DNA of 38,399 nucleotides, taken from positions 1 to 38,399 of the forward strand of contig NZ_MDDC01000020.1 in the NCBI RefSeq assembly GCF_001875325.1, given 5' to 3'. Positions 7,598 to 15,145 of the stretch are shown in pieces; the stretch's first letter is position 1, and every line of letters starts with the position of its first letter. The position numbers and the translations under genes were made by a program. The notes beneath the pieces are model-generated. The model did not search any database and was not told where the DNA came from. It saw only the letters and a program-made list of their open reading frames with translations. This stretch comes from Neomoorella thermoacetica. Lineage in GTDB: Bacteria; Bacillota; DSM-521; Neomoorellales; Neomoorellaceae.

Positions 7598-8626
7598 TTG
7601 GAACTTAAAGAAGCAGGGGAATTCGGACTTATAGAACGCTTGAAGGCCGGGGCCATTGTGGCCCCGGCCAGAGTAGTTATGGGCATCGGCGATGACGCCG
7701 CCGTTTTACAGGGTGAATCCGGTTTCCTGACCCTGGCTTCGACGGATATGCTGGTGGAGGATATCCACTTTACCCTGAACACCGCTACTCCCCGGGAAAT
7801 AGGTTATAAAACCATGGCAGTCAATGTCAGCGATATTGCCGCCATGGGGGGGATACCGGAACAGGCCCTGGTCTCCCTGGGTTTAAGACCGGAGCAGCAG
7901 GTCGAGTTTGTGGACGAGCTCTATGCCGGCCTGCGGGAATGTGGCCAGCGCTTCGGAGTAAATATAATTGGTGGCGACACGGTCTCTTCCCCAAGGGCCA
8001 TGGTAATCAACCTGGCCATCCTGGGCCGGGTGGAAAGTGAAGCCTGCCTCTACCGTCACGGCGCCCGGCCCGGGGATATCCTGCTGGTAACCGGCGACCT
8101 GGGTGGCTCTGCCGCCGGTCTGGATACCCTGCTAAGGCCCCGCCCGGCCCCGGCGGAGGTGATCGCCTGGGCCCGGGCACGCCACTTCCGGCCTACCCCG
8201 CGGGTGGCGGAAATTCGTGCCGCCTTGAAGGCCGGGGGGCTCACAGCGGCCGATGACATTAGCGACGGCCTGGTAGCCGAGATCCATACCCTGGCGGCGG
8301 CTTCCAGGGTGGGGATAATCCTGGAGGCCGGAGCCGTCCCCATCGCCCCGGCCACCCGGCAGCTGGCGACCCTATACCATAAGGACCCGCTGGATTACGC
8401 CCTTTATGGCGGCGAAGATTTTGAACTCCTGCTGGCCTGCCGTCCGGATAAGGTAGACGCCGTCCGGGAAACTGTGTACCTGGCCTGTGGGACGCCGGTG
8501 ACGGCCATCGGCAGGGTTGTTCCCGCAGAAGAGGGTATTACCATAAACCATGACGGCCGGGTGCTACCCTTGCCGCCAGGGGGTTATAACCATTTCCAGC
8601 TGAATGGAAACCACCGCATCCCCTGA
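7598..8626 (+). CDS. thiL: Thiamine-monophosphate kinase
   Basis: The 342-residue protein has the ThiL hallmarks: N-terminal GEFGLIERL, GIGDDAAVL (metal/ATP-binding Asp pair), STDMLVEDIHF, MAVNVSDIAAMGG, the GGDTV motif, LVTGDLGGSAAGL, AADDISDGL and YGGEDFELL near the end. It phosphorylates thiamine monophosphate to the diphosphate using ATP, the last step of thiamine cofactor synthesis. The TTG start agrees with the family N-terminus. AAAGGAG lies about 14 nt upstream, which is longer than usual. No other thiamine genes are nearby. Confidence 0.93.
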   Translation: MELKEAGEFGLIERLKAGAIVAPARVVMGIGDDAAVLQGESGFLTLASTDMLVEDIHFTLNTATPREIGYKTMAVNVSDIAAMGGIPEQALVSLGLRPEQQVEFVDELYAGLRECGQRFGVNIIGGDTVSSPRAMVINLAILGRVESEACLYRHGARPGDILLVTGDLGGSAAGLDTLLRPRPAPAEVIAWARARHFRPTPRVAEIRAALKAGGLTAADDISDGLVAEIHTLAAASRVGIILEAGAVPIAPATRQLATLYHKDPLDYALYGGEDFELLLACRPDKVDAVRETVYLACGTPVTAIGRVVPAEEGITINHDGRVLPLPPGGYNHFQLNGNHRIP

Positions 8627-8662
8627 TCTTTATACGGGGGCGCTAAAGCGATATGCCGGCAT

Positions 8663-8743
8663 CAGCGAAAGAATGAATATTCCCGAATGGTATTTGTTTG
8701 CAGACGAGCAACGGAGGGAAAACGTGCCGGCCAGCGAAAGAAT
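8663..8743. repeat. Pair of 12-bp direct repeats upstream of the carboxyltransferase cluster
   Basis: CAGCGAAAGAAT occurs at 8663-8674 and again at 8732-8743. Each is preceded by GCCGGC or GCCGGC-like bases. They lie in the 206-bp gap between thiL and the carboxyltransferase gene. Confidence 0.4.
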
Positions 8744-8832
8744 ACAACGATTTTGAGGGGCAGGTACTTGCAAGCAACCCTTATGACCTGGTAATATAAG
8801 GAGGTAGGGAATAAGAAGGGGGATATCAAACC

Positions 8833-10386
8833 ATGGAAGATATAACGGCCAGGCTGGCCGACCTGAAAGCCAGGCGCGCCAGGGTTATGGCCGGCGGTGG
8901 TAAAGAACGGGTAGACCGGCAACACGCTGCCGGCAAGTTAACGGCCCGGGAACGGCTGGAGTTGTTGCTGGACCCCGGTAGTTTTCTGGAACTGGATCAA
9001 TTTGTGCGCCACCGGGCCACTGATTTCGGCATGCAGAACATAGAAACACCGGGTGAGGGGGTAGTTACCGGTTCCGGGACCATAAACGGCCGGCCGGTCT
9101 ACGTCTATGCCCAGGATTTTACCGTTATGGGCGGTTCCCTGGGGGAGATGCATGCCGCCAAGATCTGCAAGATCCTGGATTTAGCCCTGAAAACCGGGGT
9201 GCCGGTCATAGGTTTGAACGATTCTGGCGGGGCCCGGATCCAGGAGGGGGTAGCGGCCCTCAATGGTTATGGGGAAATCTTCCGCCGCAACACCCATGCT
9301 TCCGGGGTTATTCCCCAGATCGCCGCTATTATGGGCCCCTGTGCCGGCGGCGCCGTCTATTCTCCGGGGCTAATGGACTTCATTTTTATGGTTGATAATA
9401 CCGCCCAGATGTTTATTACCGGCCCCCAGGTGATTAAAGCCGTTACCGGGGAAGAGGTCAGCGCGGAAGAACTTGGAGGTGCCGCCACCCATGCCACCAG
9501 GAGCGGGGTGGCCCACTTCCGGACGCCGACCGAAGAAGATTGCCTGCACTTGATTCGCACCCTGCTGGATTATCTACCTGCCAACAACCTGGAGGACCCG
9601 CCCTTCAAGCCCAGTTCTGATCCGGCAGAGCGCCAGAATCCCAACCTGGCGGCGCTGGTGCCCGTTGATCCCAATAAACCGTATAACGTGAAGGAAATCA
9701 TCTACGGAGTGGCCGATGACGGCCTGTTCCTGGAGATTCAAGGTGAATATGCCCCCAATATGGTTATTGGCCTGGCCCGCCTGGCGGGGTATACTATAGG
9801 TATTGTGGCCAACCAGCCCCAGTACCTGGCTGGTTGCCTGGATATCAACGCCGCCGATAAGGCAGCACGTTTCGTGCGTTTTTGTGACGCTTTCAATATA
9901 CCCCTCCTGACCCTGGTGGATACTCCCGGTTACCTCCCGGGGGTGGAACAGGAACAGGGAGGCATTATCCGTCATGGGGCCAAACTTTTATATGCCTTTG
10001 CCGAGGCCACGGTACCCAAACTTACCCTGGTCCTGCGCAAGGCGTACGGCGGTGCCTACCTGGCCATGTGCTCCCGCTCCCTGGGAGCCGATCATGTAGT
10101 TGCCTGGCCTACGGCGGAAATAGCCGTCATGGGTCCCGAAGGGGCTGCTAACATCATCTTCCGCCAGGAAATCAGCCAGGCAGATGACCCGGCCCGGGTG
10201 CGCCAGGAAAAAGTCGCCGCTTACCGCGATAAGTTTGCCAACCCCTATGTGGCCGCGGGCCTGGGGCTGGTTGACGCCGTTATTGACCCGGCCCTGACCC
10301 GCCCCCACCTGATCCGTAACCTGCTGACCCTGCTCAGTAAAAGGGAAAGCCGCCCGGGTAAAAAACACGGCAACTTCCCTGTCTAG
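8833..10386 (+). CDS. mmdA: Acyl-CoA carboxyltransferase, methylmalonyl-CoA decarboxylase alpha / propionyl-CoA carboxylase beta type
   Basis: A 517-residue protein of the biotin-dependent carboxyltransferase family at its usual length. Visible family blocks include KLTARERLELLLDPGSFLELD, the DFTVMGGSLGEMHA segment, GLNDSGGARIQEGV, IMGPCAGGAVYSP, the FIFMVDNT stretch, and in the second half DTPGYLPGVEQE, RKAYGGAYLAM and the PTAEIAVMGPEGA block. It moves CO2 between carboxybiotin and an acyl-CoA (propionyl/methylmalonyl type). Two small genes follow directly, encoding an epsilon-like peptide and a biotin carrier. Neither a membrane beta subunit (Na+ pump) nor a biotin carboxylase lies here, so it could work as a transcarboxylase or use distant partners. 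Confidence 0.88.
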   Translation: MEDITARLADLKARRARVMAGGGKERVDRQHAAGKLTARERLELLLDPGSFLELDQFVRHRATDFGMQNIETPGEGVVTGSGTINGRPVYVYAQDFTVMGGSLGEMHAAKICKILDLALKTGVPVIGLNDSGGARIQEGVAALNGYGEIFRRNTHASGVIPQIAAIMGPCAGGAVYSPGLMDFIFMVDNTAQMFITGPQVIKAVTGEEVSAEELGGAATHATRSGVAHFRTPTEEDCLHLIRTLLDYLPANNLEDPPFKPSSDPAERQNPNLAALVPVDPNKPYNVKEIIYGVADDGLFLEIQGEYAPNMVIGLARLAGYTIGIVANQPQYLAGCLDINAADKAARFVRFCDAFNIPLLTLVDTPGYLPGVEQEQGGIIRHGAKLLYAFAEATVPKLTLVLRKAYGGAYLAMCSRSLGADHVVAWPTAEIAVMGPEGAANIIFRQEISQADDPARVRQEKVAAYRDKFANPYVAAGLGLVDAVIDPALTRPHLIRNLLTLLSKRESRPGKKHGNFPV

Positions 10387-10406
10387 GGAAAAAGGAGGGA
10401 ACGGAT

Positions 10407-10631
10407 ATGTTAACCTATCTCCAGGCAGCACACCGCCCGGCAATGATACCGGCGGAAATCGTAGCCGCCATCACCGCCGCCGTAGCCGTTTATATGGCAC
10501 CTGCAACAACCTCCTGGCAAATCACCTCTATCCGGCCCCAGGACCGGCCCTCGCGCCGCTGGAGCCTGGCCGGTCGCCAGGAATTAATCAATAATTCCCT
10601 GGCCTTCGAAAGGAGGAGACCGGCGGTTTGA
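10407..10631 (+). CDS. Small accessory subunit of the carboxyltransferase complex (MmdE/OadG-like)
   Basis: A 74-residue protein with a hydrophobic alanine-rich stretch ([18 protein letters not shown]), a proline-rich linker, then a [16 protein letters not shown] segment. This pattern is typical of small delta/epsilon-type subunits between mmdA and the biotin carrier in anaerobes. AGGAGGGAACGGAT precedes the ATG. Its stop overlaps the TTG start of the biotin carrier (TTGA), so the two are coupled. It probably bridges the carboxyltransferase and the carrier, as the Veillonella epsilon subunit does. Confidence 0.65.
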   Translation: MLTYLQAAHRPAMIPAEIVAAITAAVAVYMAPATTSWQITSIRPQDRPSRRWSLAGRQELINNSLAFERRRPAV

Positions 10632-11014
10632 AAAGGCATTTTCAAGTAACGGTCAATGGTGAAACCTTTCAGGTAGAAGTAGAGGAAAGGCCGGAATCAG
10701 CATGGCCGCCTGTTTCTCCTGCTATGGTGGCTCCACCGGCAGCGGCGAGTATCCCGCGGTCCGGCCGGCTGGCAGCAGATCCCACCCCGCCGCTGCAGGA
10801 TAACCGGACCATTACCGCTCCACTGCCGGGTACGGTAGTAGAGGTAAGGGTCGAACCAGGCCAGAGGGTGACTGCCGGCCAGGTCCTGGTGATTATTGAA
10901 GCTATGAAGATGGAAAACGAGATCCCGGCCCCGGCCGGGGGGGTGGTCCGGGAGGTGCTGGTCGAGGCAGGAACCACCGTCAGCAGCGGCCAGCCCCTGG
11001 TTACTATGGCTTGA
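10628..11014 (+). CDS. mmdC: Biotin carrier protein of acyl-CoA carboxyltransferase
   Basis: The 128-residue protein starts with a short beta-rich segment ([16 protein letters not shown]). A Pro/Ala-rich flexible linker follows, then a biotinyl domain of about 70 residues with the EAMKMEN motif near residue 94, whose middle Lys is the biotin attachment site. Length and linker match carriers of Na+-pumping decarboxylases and transcarboxylases. The TTG start overlaps the stop of the preceding gene, with GGAGGAGACC upstream. The symbol follows the Veillonella naming and is tentative. Confidence 0.88.
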   Translation: MKRHFQVTVNGETFQVEVEERPESAWPPVSPAMVAPPAAASIPRSGRLAADPTPPLQDNRTITAPLPGTVVEVRVEPGQRVTAGQVLVIIEAMKMENEIPAPAGGVVREVLVEAGTTVSSGQPLVTMA

Positions 11015-11043
11015 ACGGTCCCCGAAGAGGAAGTGTACTTAAA

Positions 11044-13809
11044 ATGCTCCCCCAGACTTATGTCGTCCTGGATGTGGAAACTACCGGCCTGGATCCAGAC
11101 CGGGACAGGATAATTGAGATCGCTGCCGTCCGCCTGGAAGGAGGCAACATTACCCGCCAGTTTCAAACCCTGGTGAATCCGGGCCGGCCTATACCCCCGG
11201 CCATCGAGAGGCTGACGGGTATTTGTGACGCCATGGTGCGCGAGGCGCCGCCCCTGCCTGAAGTTTTACCCGGCCTGCTGGAGTTGTTCAGGGATGCCAT
11301 ACCGGTAGGCCATAACGGCGCCTTTGACCTGGCCTTCTTAAACCAGGCCCTGGGCCACGGCTGGCATTCCCCCCTCCTGGATACCCTTGCCCTGAGCCGG
11401 ATTCTCTTTCCCTGCCTGGCTTCCCACCGCCTGGATTATATGAGCAAGCACCTGACCCTCGAAGCTACCGGCCACCATCGCGCCCTGGATGATGCTTTAA
11501 CTACCGCCCGTCTCCTGGAGAACCTCTGGCAGGCCACCCTGGCCCTGGACAAAAACCTGCTGGCCAAACTCCTGAAGCTGGCCCCTGCCGGGCTTCAGCC
11601 CTGGTTCCAGGCTGCTCTGGTCCAGGAGACGCCAGCCAGCCATTTTGAAGTGGCCGCCACCGGGTTATTTGCCCCGGCCGGGGTGCCATCCCCGCAGCCT
11701 GGAAATTTGCCTGCTTTCAATGTCGACGACCTGGTGGCCATGCTGGCCCCCGGGGGGCTGCTGGCCGAGCAGATAACAGGTTATGAATACCGCCCCCAGC
11801 AGGGGGATATGCTCAGGGCTGTAGCCTCGGCCCTGGCCGGCAATTACTACCTGACAGTAGAAGCTGGCACAGGAACCGGCAAATCCCTGGCTTACTTGTT
11901 GCCAGCCATTTACTGGGCCTGTAGCCAGAGGAAGAGGGTAGCCATTGCCACCCATACCATCAGCCTGCAGGAACAACTCTGGCAGAAGGACCTGCCCCAG
12001 CTGCGGGAACTCCTGCCCTTTTCCTTTAAGGCGGCCCTGGTTAAGGGGCGGAGCAACTATATCTGCAGGCGGAAGCTGCGGGACTACCTGGCCAACCCTC
12101 CGGCCGGGGAAGGGGAGCGTCTCTTCGCCATGCGGGTTTTACGATGGCTGGAGTTAACAACCAGCGGCGACTGGAGCGAAATGAAACTTACCCCGGAAGA
12201 AGAAGGCTTCAAATCTGCCCTGGCAGCCGATACCGAGACCTGCACCGGCAGCGCCTGCCCCTTCAACGATGAATGCTTTGTTAATACCGCCCGCCGGGAG
12301 GCTGAGGCTGCCAATATCCTGATCCTGAACCATTCCCTTTTACTGAGCGATATCCGTTTAAATAATCAGGTCCTGCCTGACTACCCCTACCTGATTATCG
12401 ATGAAGCCCATCACCTGGAGGAGGCGGCTACCGAACACCTAGGGAGCAGCGTCAGCCAGGCCAGCTGTGAATTTTTCTTTCGCCGCCTGGGCAGGTGGGA
12501 GCAGGCCTTTAGCTTTCTGGGTCGGGTTCGCAATCTCGCCCGCCGTTTGCCCCCGGGAGGAAATTCCGAACTGGCAGGCTTCATGGAGGATATGGAAGTA
12601 ACAATAACAGCTACCCTGGCCGGGTGGCAGGGGTTCCTGGAGAGCCTGGACAGATTAAGTGAGGCCGCCCGGTGGGAAGAGGCGGGTTATACCCTGCGTT
12701 TCACCAGCCGTTTAAAGGAAACCCCTGCCTGGGACAACCTGCTGTCAGTCTTCGGGAGCCTGGAGGAAAACCTCAGCGGCCTGGCCAGCCGCCTGGAGCG
12801 CCTCTCCGAGTTATTGAGCGCCACCGGGGCCGGCGAGTATGCTGCTGATGCTAGCAATTTCGCCGCCATAGTAGCCCAGTACAGCTACGACCTGGGGCAG
12901 ATCCTTGATGCCGATCCGGCCACCAGCGTCAGCTGGCTGGAAAGGAATAACCATGGTCAGTATATCTTGCGCTCCGCCCCTCTGGAGATTGGTCCCCTGC
13001 TGGCAGAACTCCTATTTTCCCGCAAGCAGGCTGTAATCCTGACCTCGGCCACCCTGACAGTCAACAATAGCTTTGATTATTACCACCAGCAGACGGGCCT
13101 CCAGGAACTGCCAGCCCACAAGGTCGTCAGCTGCCAGGTGTCCTCACCCTTTGACTACCGGTCCCAGGCCCGGGTTTGTTCTATTAGAGGGCTGCCCAAC
13201 CCGGGCCAGTTAAAGGACGCCGACTATGCCCGGGCTATTGCCCCGGTCCTGGCCGCTATCTGCCCGGCCGTCGGCGGCCGTTCCCTGGTTCTCTGTACCT
13301 CCCACCGATTTTTACGGGAAGTCTACGAACTTTTAAGCGCCGACCTCAACGGCAGCGGCTACCGGGTCCTGGCCCAGGGAATAGACGGCAGCCGTTCCCG
13401 GCTGCTGGAAGAATTTATCCAGACTCCCCGGGCTGTCCTCCTGGGGGCTAGCAGCTACTGGGAAGGCATCGACCTGCCCGGGGACCTGCTCCGCTGCGTC
13501 ATCATCCCGCGTTTACCCTTCCCCTCCCCGGGCATACCGACCCTGGCGGCGCGGATGGAACACCTGGCCACCCGGGGGCAGAATTCCTTTGCCACCCTGA
13601 GTCTACCCCAGGCGATTATTCGTTTCCGCCAGGGGTTTGGTCGCCTGATCCGGCGAGCCAGCGACAGGGGAGTACTGGTAATCCTTGACCAGCGCCTCCT
13701 CTCCCAGCGTTACGGACGCCTTTTTATCCAATCCCTGCCTCCGGTAACCCTTGAGGAGGTAGACCCCGCCGGGGCTCCCTCCCGGATAAAAGCCTGGTTT
13801 CAGGATTGA
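11044..13809 (+). CDS. dinG: DnaQ-type exonuclease fused to DinG/XPD-family DNA helicase
   Basis: A 921-residue fusion. Residues 1-170 are a DEDDh 3'-5' exonuclease (LDVETTGLD with D10 and E12; GHNGAFDLAFL; HHRALDDALTT with the catalytic His and Asp). From about 250 it is an iron-sulfur superfamily 2 helicase: Walker A EAGTGTGKS near 273, cluster cysteines in the YICRRK and CTGSACPFNDECF segments, DEAHHLEE near 450, and late motifs ASSYWEGIDLPG and QGFGRLIRR. This is the DinG form typical of Firmicutes, taken to act in DNA repair and replication. I prefer ATG 11044 (GAGGAAG 10 nt upstream). A TTG at 11011 in frame has no ribosome site, although it would abut the biotin carrier gene. Confidence 0.9.
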   Translation: MLPQTYVVLDVETTGLDPDRDRIIEIAAVRLEGGNITRQFQTLVNPGRPIPPAIERLTGICDAMVREAPPLPEVLPGLLELFRDAIPVGHNGAFDLAFLNQALGHGWHSPLLDTLALSRILFPCLASHRLDYMSKHLTLEATGHHRALDDALTTARLLENLWQATLALDKNLLAKLLKLAPAGLQPWFQAALVQETPASHFEVAATGLFAPAGVPSPQPGNLPAFNVDDLVAMLAPGGLLAEQITGYEYRPQQGDMLRAVASALAGNYYLTVEAGTGTGKSLAYLLPAIYWACSQRKRVAIATHTISLQEQLWQKDLPQLRELLPFSFKAALVKGRSNYICRRKLRDYLANPPAGEGERLFAMRVLRWLELTTSGDWSEMKLTPEEEGFKSALAADTETCTGSACPFNDECFVNTARREAEAANILILNHSLLLSDIRLNNQVLPDYPYLIIDEAHHLEEAATEHLGSSVSQASCEFFFRRLGRWEQAFSFLGRVRNLARRLPPGGNSELAGFMEDMEVTITATLAGWQGFLESLDRLSEAARWEEAGYTLRFTSRLKETPAWDNLLSVFGSLEENLSGLASRLERLSELLSATGAGEYAADASNFAAIVAQYSYDLGQILDADPATSVSWLERNNHGQYILRSAPLEIGPLLAELLFSRKQAVILTSATLTVNNSFDYYHQQTGLQELPAHKVVSCQVSSPFDYRSQARVCSIRGLPNPGQLKDADYARAIAPVLAAICPAVGGRSLVLCTSHRFLREVYELLSADLNGSGYRVLAQGIDGSRSRLLEEFIQTPRAVLLGASSYWEGIDLPGDLLRCVIIPRLPFPSPGIPTLAARMEHLATRGQNSFATLSLPQAIIRFRQGFGRLIRRASDRGVLVILDQRLLSQRYGRLFIQSLPPVTLEEVDPAGAPSRIKAWFQD

Positions 13810-13887
13810 TGGCCTGGCGCCATTCACTTTTTACTTGCCGCCTTAATACTATAAATTGAGAGGAAGTTAAAAAGTGAGGTGACCAGG

Positions 13888-13959
13888 ATGAAGGTTTATT
13901 TTATTCCCCTGCCGTCTTTTCTTAAACGCTTGCTGAAAAAAGTTTTGCACCAGGAATGA
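13888..13959 (+). CDS. spoVM: SpoVM-like sporulation peptide (23 aa)
   Basis: A 23-codon ORF with a good ribosome site (GAGGTG 7 nt before the ATG). The product MKVYFIPLPSFLKRLLKKVL lines up without gaps with Bacillus SpoVM, sharing M1, K2, Y4, I6, L8, P9, F11, L12 and L20 on an amphipathic basic helix. Pro9 is the residue known to matter for SpoVM membrane-curvature sensing. In Bacillus this peptide marks the outer forespore membrane and anchors the SpoIVA coat base. It is short enough to be missed by gene finders. A terminator follows at once. The sequence match is seen; the function is inferred from the family. Confidence 0.78.
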   Translation: MKVYFIPLPSFLKRLLKKVLHQE

Positions 13960-13982
13960 GGGGGTAACCTCTCTTCTTTTTT
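13958..13982 (+). terminator. Short intrinsic terminator after the spoVM-like gene
   Basis: GAGG (13958-13961) pairs with CCTC (13968-13971), followed by a T-rich run that ends in six T. The stem is short and starts within the stop codon. Confidence 0.5.
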
Positions 13983-13994
13983 AGCATAAAAGAG

Positions 13995-14032
13995 CCTCCC
14001 CACCACTAAAATTAACCATGGAGGTGGGGAGG
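13995..14032 (+). promoter_or_regulatory. Inverted repeat that would mask the ribosome site of the next gene
   Basis: CCTCCCCACC (13995-14004) is the exact complement of GGTGGGGAGG (14023-14032), with 18 nt between. The right arm overlaps the GGAGGTGGGGAGG ribosome site and touches ATG 14033. If the mRNA starts upstream, folding would close the start. The alternative ATG 14018 lies in the loop. Confidence 0.5.
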
Positions 14033-14503
14033 ATGCGTGCTTGGAAGTATTTCAGCCTGGGCTTATTCCTGGGTATCAGCATGACCTGGGGGTGGTTTGC
14101 CCTTTTTCCTGGCGACCGGATCATTGAATCCGCTATGCCGGCTACCGCCGGGGTCCAGGAACAGGCCCAACCTTTCGCCGTAATCTATAATTTTTACCAG
14201 GCTCTGGGAGAGGGCCGGGAAGAAACTTACCGTTCCCTCGTAGTCCCCGAATTCCAGGCCGTACTGGCCGGCAGGCCCTTTATCCAGCAATTGCAAAAGC
14301 TCCGGCAGCAGGATCCCTCCCTGCGCTTCGTCTTTTTCTTAATAAATGAACAGGGGGTGGATCTCAAGGCCGGTACGGCCTGGGCCCTGGGCAGCGCTGA
14401 ATGGGTTTCCACCAGCAAAGGCACCTTCTCTATCCACCAGAAAATCCTGCTTTTAAACCAGCAGGGCCAATGGAAAATCAAGGCCATCGAAGAGCAGGGA
14501 TAA
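14033..14503 (+). CDS. Membrane-anchored protein with NTF2-like extracytoplasmic domain
   Basis: A 156-residue protein with an N-terminal membrane anchor or signal (MRAWKYFSLGLFLGISMTWGWFALF). The domain of about 110 residues (FYQALGEGREETYRSLVVPEF ... WVSTSKGTFSIHQKILLLNQQGQWKI) has the pattern of NTF2-like/DUF4878-type folds, as in small lipoproteins of unknown role. ATG 14033 is chosen because GGAGGT lies 7 nt upstream; ATG 14018 is in frame but has no ribosome site. The site lies inside a 10-bp inverted repeat. I do not assign a function. Confidence 0.65.
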   Translation: MRAWKYFSLGLFLGISMTWGWFALFPGDRIIESAMPATAGVQEQAQPFAVIYNFYQALGEGREETYRSLVVPEFQAVLAGRPFIQQLQKLRQQDPSLRFVFFLINEQGVDLKAGTAWALGSAEWVSTSKGTFSIHQKILLLNQQGQWKIKAIEEQG

Positions 14504-14506
14504 AGG

Positions 14507-14653
14507 ATGTATACCTGTAATCATAAAAAAAAGCAGGCCCTCTGGCCTGACGGGTTCACTCCGCCAGGGAGTCCCCGCTTTCGCTTGATTTTTGGGCTGG
14601 GCCTCCTGGCCGGAGGGCTACTCTACTGGCTTTTTATAATTCATGGGTACTAG
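14507..14653 (+). CDS. Small membrane protein (48 aa), uncertain
   Basis: A 48-codon ORF 3 nt after the stop of the preceding gene, with AGGG upstream. The N-terminal part is basic and proline-rich, and the C-terminal part (LIFGLGLLAGGLLYWLFII) is one clear membrane helix. The KKKQALWPDG stretch is encoded by the minus-strand terminator at 14525-14549, so its codons are constrained by another signal. This lowers confidence, but the helix and the tight spacing support a real gene. Confidence 0.4.
   Translation: MYTCNHKKKQALWPDGFTPPGSPRFRLIFGLGLLAGGLLYWLFIIHGY
14525..14549 (-). terminator. Intrinsic terminator for the minus-strand membrane gene
   Basis: CAGGCC (14534-14539) and GGCCTG (14544-14549) form a perfect stem with a 4-nt loop. 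On the minus strand it is followed by eight U (14525-14532). It ends the TIGR04086 gene at 14655-15005. Confidence 0.8.
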
Positions 14654-14654
14654 C

Positions 14655-15005
14655 CTACCTCACGGCCATCCCGGCCATACCCCCCATGGCCCCGGCCAGC
14701 AGGCAGAGTACCAGCTTTTTGCCGGCGGCCGCCAGGATAAGAGGAGTAGCAGTCCATCCCAGGGCCAGGATTACCAGGAAAAAGGAAAGGCCCACCCCCA
14801 TTCCCTGGGCGAAACCCCTAGTTGCAGCTATACTGGCTGCCTGCAGGCCACCGCTAAAGACGGCCAGAGCCAGGATAACGCTGGCCATCAAGGGCAGCAG
14901 ACCCTCGGAAAGGGGTGTAAAATACAGGAGTACCCCTGCTACCAGTGCCAGAAAGAGCCCGGTCAAAAGAGACCATAACAGGCCCGTTAAGATTGCCCGT
15001 GGCAA
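14655..15005 (-). CDS. TIGR04086 family membrane protein
   Basis: A 116-residue, almost wholly hydrophobic protein with about four membrane helices and many Gly/Ala pairs (FSGGLQAASIAATRGFAQGMGVGLSFF). Length and the GGxxAAxxA-type helix match the TIGR04086/YqfF-like small membrane family of spore formers, of unknown role. The TTG start has GGGGAGGTG 6 nt upstream. It is transcribed away from the activase cluster and ended by the hairpin at 14525-14549. Confidence 0.65.
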   Translation of the reverse strand: MPRAILTGLLWSLLTGLFLALVAGVLLYFTPLSEGLLPLMASVILALAVFSGGLQAASIAATRGFAQGMGVGLSFFLVILALGWTATPLILAAAGKKLVLCLLAGAMGGMAGMAVR

Positions 15006-15043
15006 GCTGACACCTCCCCAACCTTTTTCAACTCATCCCTATG

Positions 15044-15097
15044 CCTGCCAATTGGAGAAAATACCTGTCTCTTGAAGTAACCCGGCAGGTTTTTTTT
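15044..15097 (+). promoter_or_regulatory. Attenuator-like leader before the activase cluster
   Basis: ACCTGTC (15063-15069) can pair with GGCAGGT (15084-15090), followed by eight T (15090-15097), an intrinsic terminator form. A second upstream segment, CCTGCC (15044-15049), can pair with the same GGCAGG with one more Watson-Crick pair. Two 5' strands competing for one 3' strand suggests conditional termination 49 nt before the TTG of the next gene. Confidence 0.45.
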
Positions 15098-15145
15098 CAT
15101 GAACGTCGAAATTTAGGTAGGAGAGTTGAGCGGGAGGGTATATCT

